The notes beneath the pieces were generated by a model, which saw only the letters and a list, made by a program, of their open reading frames with translations, was not told where the DNA came from and did not search any database. This document shows positions 1-7,963 of a stretch of 62,017 nucleotides of DNA, one piece after another. The translations under genes and the position numbers were made by a program. The stretch lies in the NCBI GenBank assembly GCA_945905765.1, contig CAMDPZ010000004.1, positions 1 to 62,017 of the forward strand, read 5' to 3'. This stretch comes from Nitrospira lenta (lineage in GTDB: Bacteria > Nitrospirota > Nitrospiria > Nitrospirales > Nitrospiraceae). Each line of letters starts with the position of its first letter. Position 1 is the stretch's first letter.

Positions 1-536
1 AAGACCACTGTAATCGCCCCGGATAGTACAAACACAAGCCCCAACCCGACAATCCCGAAGGCCAACACGACTCCGCCGGCTGAGCTCAGTTCGCCTTCCA
101 GGAACAAAGCAATCAAAGCCCCCACTGTGCCGACCAGCACCAGAACGAACCAGATACCGGTGAACAGAGCCGACGACCAGGGCGTGAGCTTTCGGTAGAG
201 CACCGAGATTTCGTCGCCTTCGGGAGCGAGGGCGATCAACCCCTTTAACGGCCACAAGGTTCGGAACCCGATTGCGAAGAGCCGGTATTTTTGACGAATC
301 ACAATCTGGTTGAGAGAAGGAAAGAACCGCGCGGTCCCATGCGGCAGGGTCAAGAGGCCGCCCGCATCGAACCGATCGGCCAGCTGCGCCATCGTCGTCC
401 GGGTGAAGCGATCCTGCGTGCGGGCCACTCCGCATCCATACCGGCTCGCGTCCGGCGTGAGACGCACGAAGTAGAGCCAGTCTCCAAGAATGAGACCGAG
501 ACATAAGATACCGGCGAAGAAACCAGCGAGGATCAT
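1..536 (-). CDS. membrane protein of unknown function, 3' end outside window
   Basis: An open frame runs from an ATG at 536 on the minus strand to the window edge without a stop (178 codons). It begins with a hydrophobic segment at residues 1-20 (MILAGFFAGILCLGLILG) followed by DWLYFVRLTPDASRYGCG. The middle is soluble, with TLPHGTARFFP and LIALAPEGDEISVLYRKLTP. Two further hydrophobic segments lie at about residues 125-178, so the protein appears to have at least three membrane passes with a soluble loop between the first and second. I do not recognise the family. It is divergent from pmtA, and the 233 bases between them hold the pmtA promoter. Confidence 0.6.
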   Translation of the reverse strand, partial: MILAGFFAGILCLGLILGDWLYFVRLTPDASRYGCGVARTQDRFTRTTMAQLADRFDAGGLLTLPHGTARFFPSLNQIVIRQKYRLFAIGFRTLWPLKGLIALAPEGDEISVLYRKLTPWSSALFTGIWFVLVLVGTVGALIALFLEGELSSAGGVVLAFGIVGLGLVFVLSGAITVV

Positions 537-595
537 GCTCGTACCTATCCCATAGGGGCCCGGCCTGAATCAAGTCACGGAACCGAGGGTATCTG

Positions 596-624
596 TTGAC
601 TCACCACGGCGAGTTGGCTACAGT
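596..624 (+). promoter_or_regulatory. predicted sigma-70 promoter for pmtA
   Basis: TTGACT at 596-601 and TACAGT at 619-624 are separated by 17 bases, a near-consensus -35/-10 pair. A transcript would start near 631 and leave a leader of about 140 bases before the pmtA ATG at 770. The promoter lies inside the upstream extension of the open frame, which argues for the shorter pmtA start. Confidence 0.5.
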
Positions 625-769
625 AGCGCGGCTTGCAGTGCAGGCGGGGCTCCGCGCTCCAGTCGAATGCTCTGCCGTACAAATTCCCCCCACTGGAGCT
701 GCGATCTTCGCATCATCCCTGCTTCGGCTGGGTCCTGTAAATTGCACAAGCTGTGGAGTCGGAGGTGAG

Positions 770-1492
770 ATGGATTTAGCAAAAGTTGAACGAGTCTATA
801 CGTCCTACGCCGGGATCTACGATCGGATTTTCGGCAAAGTGTTCCACGAGGGACGTGAATCGGTCATCCGGAATCTGGATGTCCAGCCTGACGAAAAAAT
901 CCTTGAAGTGGGAGTCGGCACCGGGCTGGCCCTGCCGATGTACCCGCGCCACTGTCAAATCGTCGGCATCGATTTTTCGGAAGGCATGCTGGAGAAAGCG
1001 CGGCAGCGGGCGGCAGAACACCGGATGGACCATGTGCAGCTCCACCGGATGGATGCCGGCGCCATGGATTTCGCAGACGATAGCTTCGACACCGTCGTGG
1101 CAGCCTACGTCGTTACCGCCGTGCCCGACTACCGCAAGCTGATCAATGAAATGGTCCGTGTCTGCCGGCCGGGCGGGCGCATCATCATGCTCAACCACTT
1201 CAGCACCGACAATAAGATCATCGCCGCAATGGAGCGAGTCATCTCGCCGGTCACGAAACATTTGGGATGGCGGACGGACCTCTCCCTCCAGACGGTGCTC
1301 GAAGGCACGTCGTTGCACGTCGCCCGGAAGCAAAGCGTGAACCCCTTGCGGTTCTGGGTCTTAGTGGAATGTGTGAACGAGAAGAACGGGAAGGCCCATG
1401 CCAGTACCGTGAAGAATGGAAACGGCGCCGCCTATGCTCACAGCAACGGCACGCGTCTGTCGGAACATGCCAACGGAGAAGCCCTCGCGTAA
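770..1492 (+). CDS. pmtA: SAM-dependent phospholipid N-methyltransferase (PmtA-like)
   Basis: Class I SAM methyltransferase of 240 residues, resembling bacterial phosphatidylethanolamine N-methyltransferase of the Rhodobacter type, which methylates PE stepwise toward phosphatidylcholine at the membrane. SAM motif I is EVGVGTGLALP (residues 46-56), followed by GIDFSEGML, DAGAMDFADDSFDTVV and RVCRPGGRIIMLNHF. The latter, with the following LGWR, matches the PmtA branch rather than generic methyltransferases. The ATG at 770 was chosen because GGAGGTGAG precedes it directly; the frame stays open upstream to a TTG at 596, but that TTG is the -35 box. The last 35 or so residues are a polar, low-complexity tail rich in Asn, His, Ala and Ser with no counterpart I know. 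A ubiquinone/menaquinone-type methyltransferase is a weaker alternative. Confidence 0.8.
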   Translation: MDLAKVERVYTSYAGIYDRIFGKVFHEGRESVIRNLDVQPDEKILEVGVGTGLALPMYPRHCQIVGIDFSEGMLEKARQRAAEHRMDHVQLHRMDAGAMDFADDSFDTVVAAYVVTAVPDYRKLINEMVRVCRPGGRIIMLNHFSTDNKIIAAMERVISPVTKHLGWRTDLSLQTVLEGTSLHVARKQSVNPLRFWVLVECVNEKNGKAHASTVKNGNGAAYAHSNGTRLSEHANGEALA

Positions 1493-1499
1493 CGAACGG

Positions 1500-1709
1500 C
1501 TAAAACAAGGGCTGCTGCTGCTTGAGCCCTTCGACCTCGCGCACTAATTCTTCCACGCGATCCTGCAAACGGACATTCTCGCGCCGCAACAAGTCCAGAC
1601 GATCCAGCAACTGCTCCTGCTGGATGGCTGTCCACTGCAGCGTGCGTTTCAACCCCTCCAGCTCCAGCTGGATCTGTATCTGTGCGGGATCGTCAGACGG
1701 AAATGCCAT
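1500..1709 (-). CDS. small coiled-coil protein
   Basis: A 69-residue, highly charged protein predicted to be one long helix: IQIQLELEGLKRTLQWTAI, then LLDRLDLLRRENVRLQDRV and EELVREVEGLKQQQPLF, with leucines in heptad spacing. The start at 1709 is preceded by GGAGGAG with good spacing; a start at 1748 would only add a short extension without a better ribosome site. It is convergent with pmtA, with 7 bases between the two stops. The architecture resembles SlyX-type or cell-division coiled coils, but nothing specific fixes a role. Confidence 0.6.
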   Translation of the reverse strand: MAFPSDDPAQIQIQLELEGLKRTLQWTAIQQEQLLDRLDLLRRENVRLQDRVEELVREVEGLKQQQPLF

Positions 1710-1901
1710 CACTCCTCCACGTCGCAGGCTGTCGGAAAAGTCCGCCAACCCTCGGCCCAGTATAAATCCAGAAACAGCGGGCGTCCATCACGACCTTTGA
1801 GACGATGTTCGTCGCAAGCCTCAGCTTGCAGTCCCCACCCGAATCGGGTATTTCTCGAACCTACCACAGCCAAAGCCTAGTTCGACGGCCCCGAGGTGTC
1901 A

Positions 1902-2579
1902 ATGCGCGCGGTCTGCCTCCAACATGTCCCCTTTGAAGGCCCTGGCGCCTTTGCTGCCTCCCTCGCCAAACGTGGCGTCACGATCGAGTCCTATCTGGTT
2001 CCCTTGCAAGGGCTGCCTCAAGATGCGGGAGACCTCCTGATCGTCCTGGGCGGGCCTATGTCCGTGAACGATCCCCAGCCCTGGATTGCGGACGAAACCT
2101 CATTTATTCGGTCAGCGCTCCTGGCGGGCAAGCCGGTGCTCGGAATCTGTCTGGGCAGTCAGTTTATGGCGAAGGCCTTGGGAGCGACGGTCCGGCCAGG
2201 CAAAAAACTTGAAATCGGGATGACGCCGATCCACCTGACCAAGGAAGGTCAGCAAGATCCAGTGTTCAGCTCATGTCCTGAAACGTTCGAAGTCTTCGAG
2301 TGGCACGGAGAAATCTTCGACCTGCCTGACGATTGCATCCCGCTGGCTGGCTCTGACATTGCCCCGCTGCAGGCCTTTCGCTATGGCCCTCGCGCCTATG
2401 GGCTCCTGCTCCATCTGGAGATGGAAGAAGGCGGAATCGATTCGTTATGCCGAGAATGTGCGCCGGACCTCAGGAAAGCGCGCGTAACGGCACAGGAAAT
2501 CACGGCGACGGCGCTACCGCACCTTCCTGCCCTGCACAAGGTGGCGGACCGGCTCATCAGCCACCTCCTCGCTTCTTAG
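1902..2579 (+). CDS. class I glutamine amidotransferase, GMP-synthase-like
   Basis: A stand-alone GATase domain (225 residues). LIVLGGPMSVND is followed by the nucleophile elbow GICLGSQ (Cys about residue 83), and the end of the domain has LLLHLEMEEGG, giving the catalytic His and Glu. The family, often annotated as GMP synthase glutamine amidotransferase-like, releases ammonia from glutamine, or as a gamma-glutamyl hydrolase acts on small peptides. No synthetase partner is adjacent, so the substrate is unknown. ATG at 1902 sits 5 bases after GAGG; a GTG at 1896 is an in-frame alternative. Confidence 0.75.
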   Translation: MRAVCLQHVPFEGPGAFAASLAKRGVTIESYLVPLQGLPQDAGDLLIVLGGPMSVNDPQPWIADETSFIRSALLAGKPVLGICLGSQFMAKALGATVRPGKKLEIGMTPIHLTKEGQQDPVFSSCPETFEVFEWHGEIFDLPDDCIPLAGSDIAPLQAFRYGPRAYGLLLHLEMEEGGIDSLCRECAPDLRKARVTAQEITATALPHLPALHKVADRLISHLLAS

Positions 2580-2638
2580 CGTTGATTGCAGCCTCATTCC
2601 TGCTGTAGTCTTAACTCCTCTTGTCGAAACGTTCGAAC

Positions 2639-2710
2639 GTCATCAAGTCGAAAGTCTGCGGAATCCCACCCCGACTTGAAGACTTGATGACCTGACGACT
2701 TGACGGCTTT
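2639..2710. repeat. degenerate GACTTGA-unit repeat with 11-bp inverted repeat
   Basis: Between the GATase and dapL, GTCATCAAGTC (2639-2649) is the exact reverse complement of GACTTGATGAC (2681-2691). The unit GACTTGA recurs at 2673, 2681 and 2697. The stretch is non-coding and sits upstream of the dapL ribosome site. Confidence 0.5.
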
Positions 2711-2747
2711 AGACTTACCGATCGATTGACGAAAGGAGCCTGTTCGC

Positions 2748-3923
2748 ATGTCTGGTTTCCCCATTGAAGTGGCCACCCGAATCAAAACCCTCCCTCCCTA
2801 TCTCTTTGCCGCCATCGACAAGATGAAGCAGGCAGCGATGGCCAAGGGAGTCGATATCATTAACTTAGGCATCGGCGATCCCGATCTGCCGACGCCGGCC
2901 CCGATTATCGAAAGCCTGGCGCAAGCCGCCAAGAATCCAAAGCACCATCAATATCCCTCCTATGAAGGCATGTTGTCGTTCCGGACGGCCGTCGCCGATT
3001 GGTACAAGCGCCGGTTCAACGTCACGCTGAACCCTGCCGACGAAGTGCTGACGTTGATCGGCTCGAAGGAAGGGATCGGCCATATCCACCTGGCCTTCGT
3101 CGATCCCGGCGATATCGTCTTAGTCCCAAGCCCCGGCTATCCGGTCTATCCGGTCGGCACCAGCTTCTGCGGCGGCATCTCGCACATCATGCCCCTCACC
3201 AAGGCCAACGGATTCCTGCCGGACCTCGATGCGATCCCGAAGGACGTGGCGAAGAAAGCCAAGTTGATGTGGTTGAACTCCCCGAACAACCCGACCTCGG
3301 TCATCATGAGCAAGGACTACTTCAAGCGCGTCGTCGAATTCGCCCGGGAGAACCAGATCATCGTCTGTCACGATGCGGCCTACTCGGAGATTTATTACGA
3401 CGGCAAACCTCCTGTCAGCTTCATGGAAATCGACGGCGCGAAGGATGTCGGCGTGGAGTTCCATTCGCTCTCCAAGACCTACAACATGACGGGCTGGCGG
3501 CTCGGATTCGTCGTCGGCAACAAGGACATCTTGGCCGGGCTGGGCAAGGTCAAGAGCCAGCTGGACTCAGGCGTGTTCGAAGCGGTGCAAGCCGCGGGGA
3601 TCACGGCGCTGGGCTTGGATGACTCAGTCACAGACGGCCTGCGCAAGATCTATCAGGAACGGCGCGACACCCTCGTCCCAGGCCTCAAGCAGCTCGGACT
3701 GGAAGTCGATTCGCCTCCTGCCGCCTTCTACATCTGGGTCACGGTGCCGAAGGGCTATACCTCCGCGTCCTTCACCGCTCATTTGCTGGAGAAGGCGGGA
3801 ATCGTCACGACGCCGGGCAACGGCTTCGGGGCGCCGGGCGAAGGCTATATCCGGATGACCGTGTGCACGACGAAAGAACGATTGGCGGAAGCGGTGGAGC
3901 GGATTAGAAAAGTAGGATTCTAG
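2748..3923 (+). CDS. dapL: LL-diaminopimelate aminotransferase
   Basis: PLP-dependent fold-type I aminotransferase (391 residues) expected to convert tetrahydrodipicolinate and glutamate to LL-diaminopimelate in one step, bypassing the succinylase or acetylase branch of lysine and peptidoglycan precursor synthesis. Family hallmarks are LPPYLFAAIDKMK near the start, NLGIGDPDLPTP (residues 40-51), the substrate loop WLNSPNNPTS, and the PLP lysine K243 in HSLSKTYNMTGWRLGF. ATG at 2748 follows AAGGAG at a workable distance. dapA, dapB and lysA lie together at 16-19 kb; no dapD or dapE is seen in the window, which fits the DapL route. A closely related alanine or aspartate aminotransferase cannot be fully excluded. 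Confidence 0.85.
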   Translation: MSGFPIEVATRIKTLPPYLFAAIDKMKQAAMAKGVDIINLGIGDPDLPTPAPIIESLAQAAKNPKHHQYPSYEGMLSFRTAVADWYKRRFNVTLNPADEVLTLIGSKEGIGHIHLAFVDPGDIVLVPSPGYPVYPVGTSFCGGISHIMPLTKANGFLPDLDAIPKDVAKKAKLMWLNSPNNPTSVIMSKDYFKRVVEFARENQIIVCHDAAYSEIYYDGKPPVSFMEIDGAKDVGVEFHSLSKTYNMTGWRLGFVVGNKDILAGLGKVKSQLDSGVFEAVQAAGITALGLDDSVTDGLRKIYQERRDTLVPGLKQLGLEVDSPPAAFYIWVTVPKGYTSASFTAHLLEKAGIVTTPGNGFGAPGEGYIRMTVCTTKERLAEAVERIRKVGF

Positions 3924-3927
3924 GCTG

Positions 3928-4014
3928 GGGGCGAGATGCCGTGGCGAAGGCTTGCTCGCGGAACGCGCACGATCAGAATGTGCTCGTTCGACGCGCGCAG
4001 TCGCCTCTCGCCCC
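3928..4014 (+). ncRNA. structured 3' element, copy 1, after dapL
   Basis: Starts 5 bases after the dapL stop. GGGGCGAGA (3928-3936) pairs perfectly with TCTCGCCCC (4006-4014), and a second stem GGCGA/TCGCC lies inside. The enclosed 49-base core (3953-4001) is about 80% identical, without gaps, to the core of the element at 11970-12053 when both are read in the direction of the upstream gene. It may be a terminator-like 3' structure, a small RNA, or a mobile palindromic unit. Confidence 0.55.
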
Positions 4015-4068
4015 GGCACCTCGTCTCACGGTGCGCCACGATCATCCTTCAGAAGAGAGTAAGAAAAG

Positions 4069-4626
4069 ATGGGACGCGAGACGGTCTTCATCGGGTTTGG
4101 CTCGAATGTCGGCGATCGGCTGGATTTCTGCGATCGAGCCGTGACATTGCTGAGCCTCTTGCCCCACTCCCAGCTCCTGGGCGTGTCGCTGCTCTATGAG
4201 ACAGAACCGGTGAACGACCATGCCCAGCCGGGAGACGGATGGTTCCTGAACGGCGTCGTGCAGATCGAGACGGATATCACGCCGAACAGCCTCTTAACGA
4301 TTCTACGAGAGATCGAGCGGGCGCTCGGCCGGGATGAAGAGAATCGATCGGGTCCCAGAACCATCGATCTGGACATTTTATTCTACGGCCAACGGATCAT
4401 CGACGAGCCGGATCTCGCTGTGCCTCATCCTCGCATGCACCAACGCCGGTTCGTCCTCATGCCCTTGAACGAGCTCGATCCGCTGTTCCTGCATCCCTCG
4501 CTTCAACGTACAGTCAGTCAGTTGCTTGCCGAGGCGGGGAAACAACCGGAAGTCCGTCTCCTGTTTCCGCAACCCTCGACTCGCTATGGCTCACGCCCCG
4601 CTTGCAGCCAGTCGCCAGGCTCATGA
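4069..4626 (+). CDS. folK: 2-amino-4-hydroxy-6-hydroxymethyldihydropteridine diphosphokinase
   Basis: HPPK of the folate pathway; transfers pyrophosphate from ATP to the hydroxymethyl pterin. The N-terminal FIGFGSNVGDR, the LYETEPV loop, the NGVVQIET strand and the signature GPRTIDLDILFYG with VPHPRMHQRRFVLMPL are all present. At 185 residues it is slightly longer than the usual 155-165 because of a C-terminal tail of about 20 residues. It overlaps panC by the ATGA at 4623-4626, so the two are probably translated together, joining folate and pantothenate synthesis. Confidence 0.93.
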   Translation: MGRETVFIGFGSNVGDRLDFCDRAVTLLSLLPHSQLLGVSLLYETEPVNDHAQPGDGWFLNGVVQIETDITPNSLLTILREIERALGRDEENRSGPRTIDLDILFYGQRIIDEPDLAVPHPRMHQRRFVLMPLNELDPLFLHPSLQRTVSQLLAEAGKQPEVRLLFPQPSTRYGSRPACSQSPGS

Positions 4627-5468
4627 AGATCCTTCGCACCCCACGATCCATGGCTGCCTGGAGTGAACGACTCCGGAAGGAAGGCCTTACCATCGGCTTC
4701 GTGCCCACGATGGGCGCGCTGCATGACGGCCATCGCTCCCTCATCCGAGCCGCGCGACTGCGCTGCGATGCTCTCGTCGTGAGCATCTTCGTGAACCCGA
4801 CCCAGTTCGGCCCGACCGAAGACTTGACGAAGTACCCTCGCCCCATTACCCACGACCGCGCGCTCTGCCGCGCAGAAGGGGTAGATGTCTGTTTTGAGCC
4901 GACGCCAGGCGCGATGTATCCCGAAGGCTTTCAAACCGTCGTGACGGTTCCGGAAATTTCGCAGCGATGGGAAGGACAAGCCCGCCCCCATCACTTCGCC
5001 GGCGTCGCCACAGTCGTGACGAAACTCTTCGGGATCGTACGGCCCCATCTGGCCCTGTTCGGCCAGAAAGATTACCAACAGGCGGCGCTGATCAAGAGGC
5101 TCGTGGCCGATCTAAACCTAGGAGTGGCTATCGACGTCCGGCCCACGATACGGGAGAAGGACGGGCTCGCCATGAGTTCCCGCAACCGCTACCTCACCCC
5201 TGACGACCGACGAGCCGCCACCATCCTCTACCGATCATTTCAGGCTGGTCGCCAGGCTATCGAGGCAGGGGCAAAGACTGCTTCGACGGTCGAACGCATC
5301 ATGAGAAAAACGGTCGCGCAAGAATCGACAGCACACATCGAGTACCTCGCCCTCTGCGACCCGGCGAATTTGGAGCCGCTCAAGCAGGTTAAAGACCGGA
5401 CCCTCTTACTCGGCGCGATTCGAATCGGCAAGGTTCGCCTCATCGACAATATGTTAGTCAAACGCTGA
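4623..5468 (+). CDS. panC: pantoate--beta-alanine ligase
   Basis: Pantothenate synthetase: ATP-dependent joining of pantoate and beta-alanine in the cytosol. The HIGH-type ATP site reads GFVPTMGALHDGHRSLI, followed by SIFVNPTQFGPTEDL, FAGVATVVTKLF, FGQKDYQQ and the KMSKS-like MSSRNRYL, all in the expected order. Length (281 residues) is typical. The ATG at 4623 overlaps the folK stop; a TTG 21 bases upstream (4602) is open but less likely. Confidence 0.93.
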   Translation: MKILRTPRSMAAWSERLRKEGLTIGFVPTMGALHDGHRSLIRAARLRCDALVVSIFVNPTQFGPTEDLTKYPRPITHDRALCRAEGVDVCFEPTPGAMYPEGFQTVVTVPEISQRWEGQARPHHFAGVATVVTKLFGIVRPHLALFGQKDYQQAALIKRLVADLNLGVAIDVRPTIREKDGLAMSSRNRYLTPDDRRAATILYRSFQAGRQAIEAGAKTASTVERIMRKTVAQESTAHIEYLALCDPANLEPLKQVKDRTLLLGAIRIGKVRLIDNMLVKR

Positions 5469-5548
5469 ACAGTGAGTGATACGTGACGGGTGATGCGTGA
5501 TGAGGAAAAACGATACCCGGTTCAGCGCTCATCGCTCAACGTTCAGAG
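5469..5548. repeat. degenerate GTGATG-type intergenic repeat
   Basis: Between the convergent panC and PilZ genes lies a run of related 7-8 base units (GTGAGTGATACG, GTGATGCGTGATGAGG) followed by TCATCGCTCAACGTTCA. The second part resembles, as its reverse complement, the GAACGCTGAACGATGA at 13974-13989. No coding frame is visible. Confidence 0.4.
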
Positions 5549-5550
5549 AA

Positions 5551-6060
5551 TTACTCGTGGGAGCTGAGGTAGGAACGTTGGCTGACCAGAAGACCGAGGA
5601 CGACTTGGCTAAGACGGCGGTGATATTCCGGGGGGATACTCAAAAACTTGAGCCCAGTTGAAGCCGGGCGAACGGAACAGACCAGCGCCCGCTCAATATG
5701 AATCGTGTCTTCCTCCACCGTTGGCTTCAACCGCAATTCGACAACGGTCCCCTTCGAGAGCCCTGTCGCCTGCAGGGCGCAGCCATCCATTGAAATATCG
5801 GTGATTCGGTTGGTCGAGGCAGGCTGATTACCGTCGAGGACCTGAGCCTCGATGAAGGCGGCCAGCCTGGTGTATTGGCGTCGATCGGACGCCTGAGTCT
5901 CGTGGCGCGCACTTGGCGAGAAAGACCGGAAGTGATTCGTGCAGAGCTGACAGCGAAACGACAATACATTCACGAAGCCCAACAGGCGCTCGACCCTGCC
6001 AGCCTGGGACACCACACGCACGAAGGGGGCTCCGCAACTGGGACAATGCAGCTCCTTCAT
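5551..6060 (-). CDS. zinc-ribbon PilZ domain protein
   Basis: 169 residues with two parts. Residues 1-50 hold a zinc-ribbon pattern, CPSCGAPF and CQLCTNHF. Residues 58-160 form a PilZ domain with the c-di-GMP signature RRQYTR (RxxxR) and DISMDGC (D/NxSxxG), which in the family binds cyclic di-GMP and changes the activity of envelope or motility partners. The output is unknown. The start overlaps the stop of the upstream MazG-like gene by 4 bases (6057-6060). Confidence 0.8.
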   Translation of the reverse strand: MKELHCPSCGAPFVRVVSQAGRVERLLGFVNVLSFRCQLCTNHFRSFSPSARHETQASDRRQYTRLAAFIEAQVLDGNQPASTNRITDISMDGCALQATGLSKGTVVELRLKPTVEEDTIHIERALVCSVRPASTGLKFLSIPPEYHRRLSQVVLGLLVSQRSYLSSHE

Positions 6061-6458
6061 GAGCTGAACGGGGCATCACGTTGCATCAAACCCTGCTCCG
6101 CAAGAATCGGCTCGATACGGGCCGGCGAGTAGCTCGCCGGCTTTACCCATTTCCCATCTTCACGCTTGTGCCCGCCGACTTTACTCATATTGGAACGATG
6201 AACCTCCCGAAAGACCGGATCCATATCGATGCCATAGGACACAGCCGTGCCATAGACGACGTAGAGAAGGTCGGCCATCTCCTTGGCAATGGACGGCAGA
6301 TCGCCTGATTCCATCGCCTCTTTCAACTCGTCGAATTCTTCCTGAATCAATTTGACCCGAAGCTCGCGCGTCCGCCCGTCGACGACCGTCGGAGCGGGAC
6401 TGACGACAATATCGAATGCCCGATGGAAATCGTCCACCATCACCTGCTCGTCGATCAT
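6057..6458 (-). CDS. MazG-like nucleotide pyrophosphohydrolase
   Basis: 133 residues of the all-alpha NTP pyrophosphatase superfamily (MazG/HisE-like). The metal-binding pattern appears as KLIQEEFDELKEAM followed by KEMADLLYVVYG, the ExxE...ExxD arrangement used to bind Mg and cleave NTPs to NMP and pyrophosphate. The later SNMSKVGGHKREDGKWVKP is typical of a phosphoribosyl-ATP-pyrophosphohydrolase-like branch seen in phages and bacteria. It is more likely a house-cleaning enzyme than HisE, because no other his genes are near except hisC far away. It leads an overlapping pair with the PilZ gene. Confidence 0.75.
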   Translation of the reverse strand: MIDEQVMVDDFHRAFDIVVSPAPTVVDGRTRELRVKLIQEEFDELKEAMESGDLPSIAKEMADLLYVVYGTAVSYGIDMDPVFREVHRSNMSKVGGHKREDGKWVKPASYSPARIEPILAEQGLMQRDAPFSS

Positions 6459-6467
6459 ACGAACTCC

Positions 6468-7859
6468 CTATTCAGCCTCGAAGGGCAAGGCCTTGCGTGA
6501 AACAAACTCAACCGGGTCTAACCGGGGAATCTCTTTCTCCGACGACACACCCAACTCCTTGAACCGGCGGGCCGCCGGCAAGATTCTGGTTTCAAGCGAC
6601 CCGACCGCCTTGTTGTACGAAAGAACGCTCTTCCCCAGCGCCTGTCCGACGTCGTTCAAATGTTCCGTCAACACGGCCATCCGCTCGTAAAGATCCTTCC
6701 CTAGCCGCCCGGCCTCCTCGGCATGCTCGGTCATTTTCTCCTGTCGCCATCCGTAGGCGACCGCCCGAAGCAATGCCATGAGCGTCGTCGGGGTCGCCAG
6801 GACCACGCTCCGCTGAAATCCGTCTTCGATCAGTCTGGGGTCATGCTCCAGCGCGGCGCCCAGAAACTGTTCGCCCGGCAAAAAGAGCACGACAAACTCC
6901 GGCGCCTGCGCAAATTGATTCCAGTAGGCTTTCAGACTCAACTCGTCCATGCGGGACCGGACTTGGGCCGCGTGACGGCGCATCCCTTCGAGTCGCAGTT
7001 CTTCGGTCGCCGCTTCGTGCGCGTCCAGGTAACCGGCCAGCACGGTCTTGGCATCCACGATGATCTGCCGCCCGCCCGGCAACTGGACCACCATGTCGGG
7101 ACGGAGCCGGCTGCCGTCGACCGTGATAGATTCCTGCTCGAAAAAATCGCAATGGGCCACCATGCCGGATAACTCGGCCACACGCTTGAGCGTAATCTCG
7201 CCCCATTGCCCACGAACGGCCGGCGCGCGCAGCGCCTTCACGAGGTTGCCGGTCTCCGATTGCAGTTTCTGCTGGGATTCGGCCAGGAGCTTGAGGTGCT
7301 GATCGAGGCCTCCATAGGCCGCTTGCCGCGACTGTTCCAGCTGCCGGAGCTGGTCGTCGTATCGATGCAGCGAGTCTTGCAGGGGTTTGACTAAACTGTC
7401 GATCGCCTGTTGCCGCTGGGCGAGATCGCCCTTGGCCTCGGCTTGGAGCGTTTCGAATGAGCTGCGCGCGAGATTCAGGAAGGCTTCGTTGTTCTGTTTG
7501 AGGGCTTCGCCGGAAAGGGCCTGGAAGGTCTCGGCCAACTCCAGTCTCGCCTGGCCCAGCAACGTCTTTTGTTCGTTGAGATGGAGCGCCGCCTCCGCCG
7601 CTCTGGTCTCCGCCACGGCACGGGCCTGGGAGGCCTCCGCAAGATTCTGTCTCACCTGGTCGAGATCGAGGCGATCCTGCAACGATTGACGGCGCAATTC
7701 CTCCGCCAGCGACTCAGCCCGCTGCGCCCGTTCGCCGGTCGTCAGCAGTTGTCCCTGCCATGTCGCGCGGACGCGGGCCGCCACCCAAAACCCGGCGAGC
7801 AACGCGCCGAGGAGACTTCCGACAAGAGCCCCGAGGCTAAAGGCCGTGCCGTCAATCAT
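6468..7859 (-). CDS. rmuC: DNA recombination protein RmuC
   Basis: 463 residues. One N-terminal membrane anchor (about residues 5-27, FSLGALVGSLLGALLAGFW) is followed by a long Ala/Gln/Arg-rich coiled coil (about 35-200) and the RmuC nuclease-like domain (RGQWGEITLKRVAELSGMV, IIVDAKTVLAGYLDA, FVVLFLPGEQFLGAAL). RmuC limits inversions at short inverted repeats in E. coli; its fold is related to restriction endonucleases. Such a role could matter in a genome with many palindromic repeats, but that is inference. It is followed by the MazG-like gene after 9 bases. Confidence 0.9.
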   Translation of the reverse strand: MIDGTAFSLGALVGSLLGALLAGFWVAARVRATWQGQLLTTGERAQRAESLAEELRRQSLQDRLDLDQVRQNLAEASQARAVAETRAAEAALHLNEQKTLLGQARLELAETFQALSGEALKQNNEAFLNLARSSFETLQAEAKGDLAQRQQAIDSLVKPLQDSLHRYDDQLRQLEQSRQAAYGGLDQHLKLLAESQQKLQSETGNLVKALRAPAVRGQWGEITLKRVAELSGMVAHCDFFEQESITVDGSRLRPDMVVQLPGGRQIIVDAKTVLAGYLDAHEAATEELRLEGMRRHAAQVRSRMDELSLKAYWNQFAQAPEFVVLFLPGEQFLGAALEHDPRLIEDGFQRSVVLATPTTLMALLRAVAYGWRQEKMTEHAEEAGRLGKDLYERMAVLTEHLNDVGQALGKSVLSYNKAVGSLETRILPAARRFKELGVSSEKEIPRLDPVEFVSRKALPFEAE

Positions 7860-7963
7860 AGGTGGCCATCCCGGTCATGCCGTCGACCGATATTCAAGCC
7901 CGTTGTTGGGTGGTGCGATGAGAAAATAATGATTTCGGAGAGTACGAAAACTGTCGCGAAAGG

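Noticed and set aside
596-769. 58-residue N-terminal extension of the pmtA frame
   Set aside because: It covers the predicted promoter, has no ribosome site and no similarity to the family; the ATG at 770 follows GGAGGTGAG.
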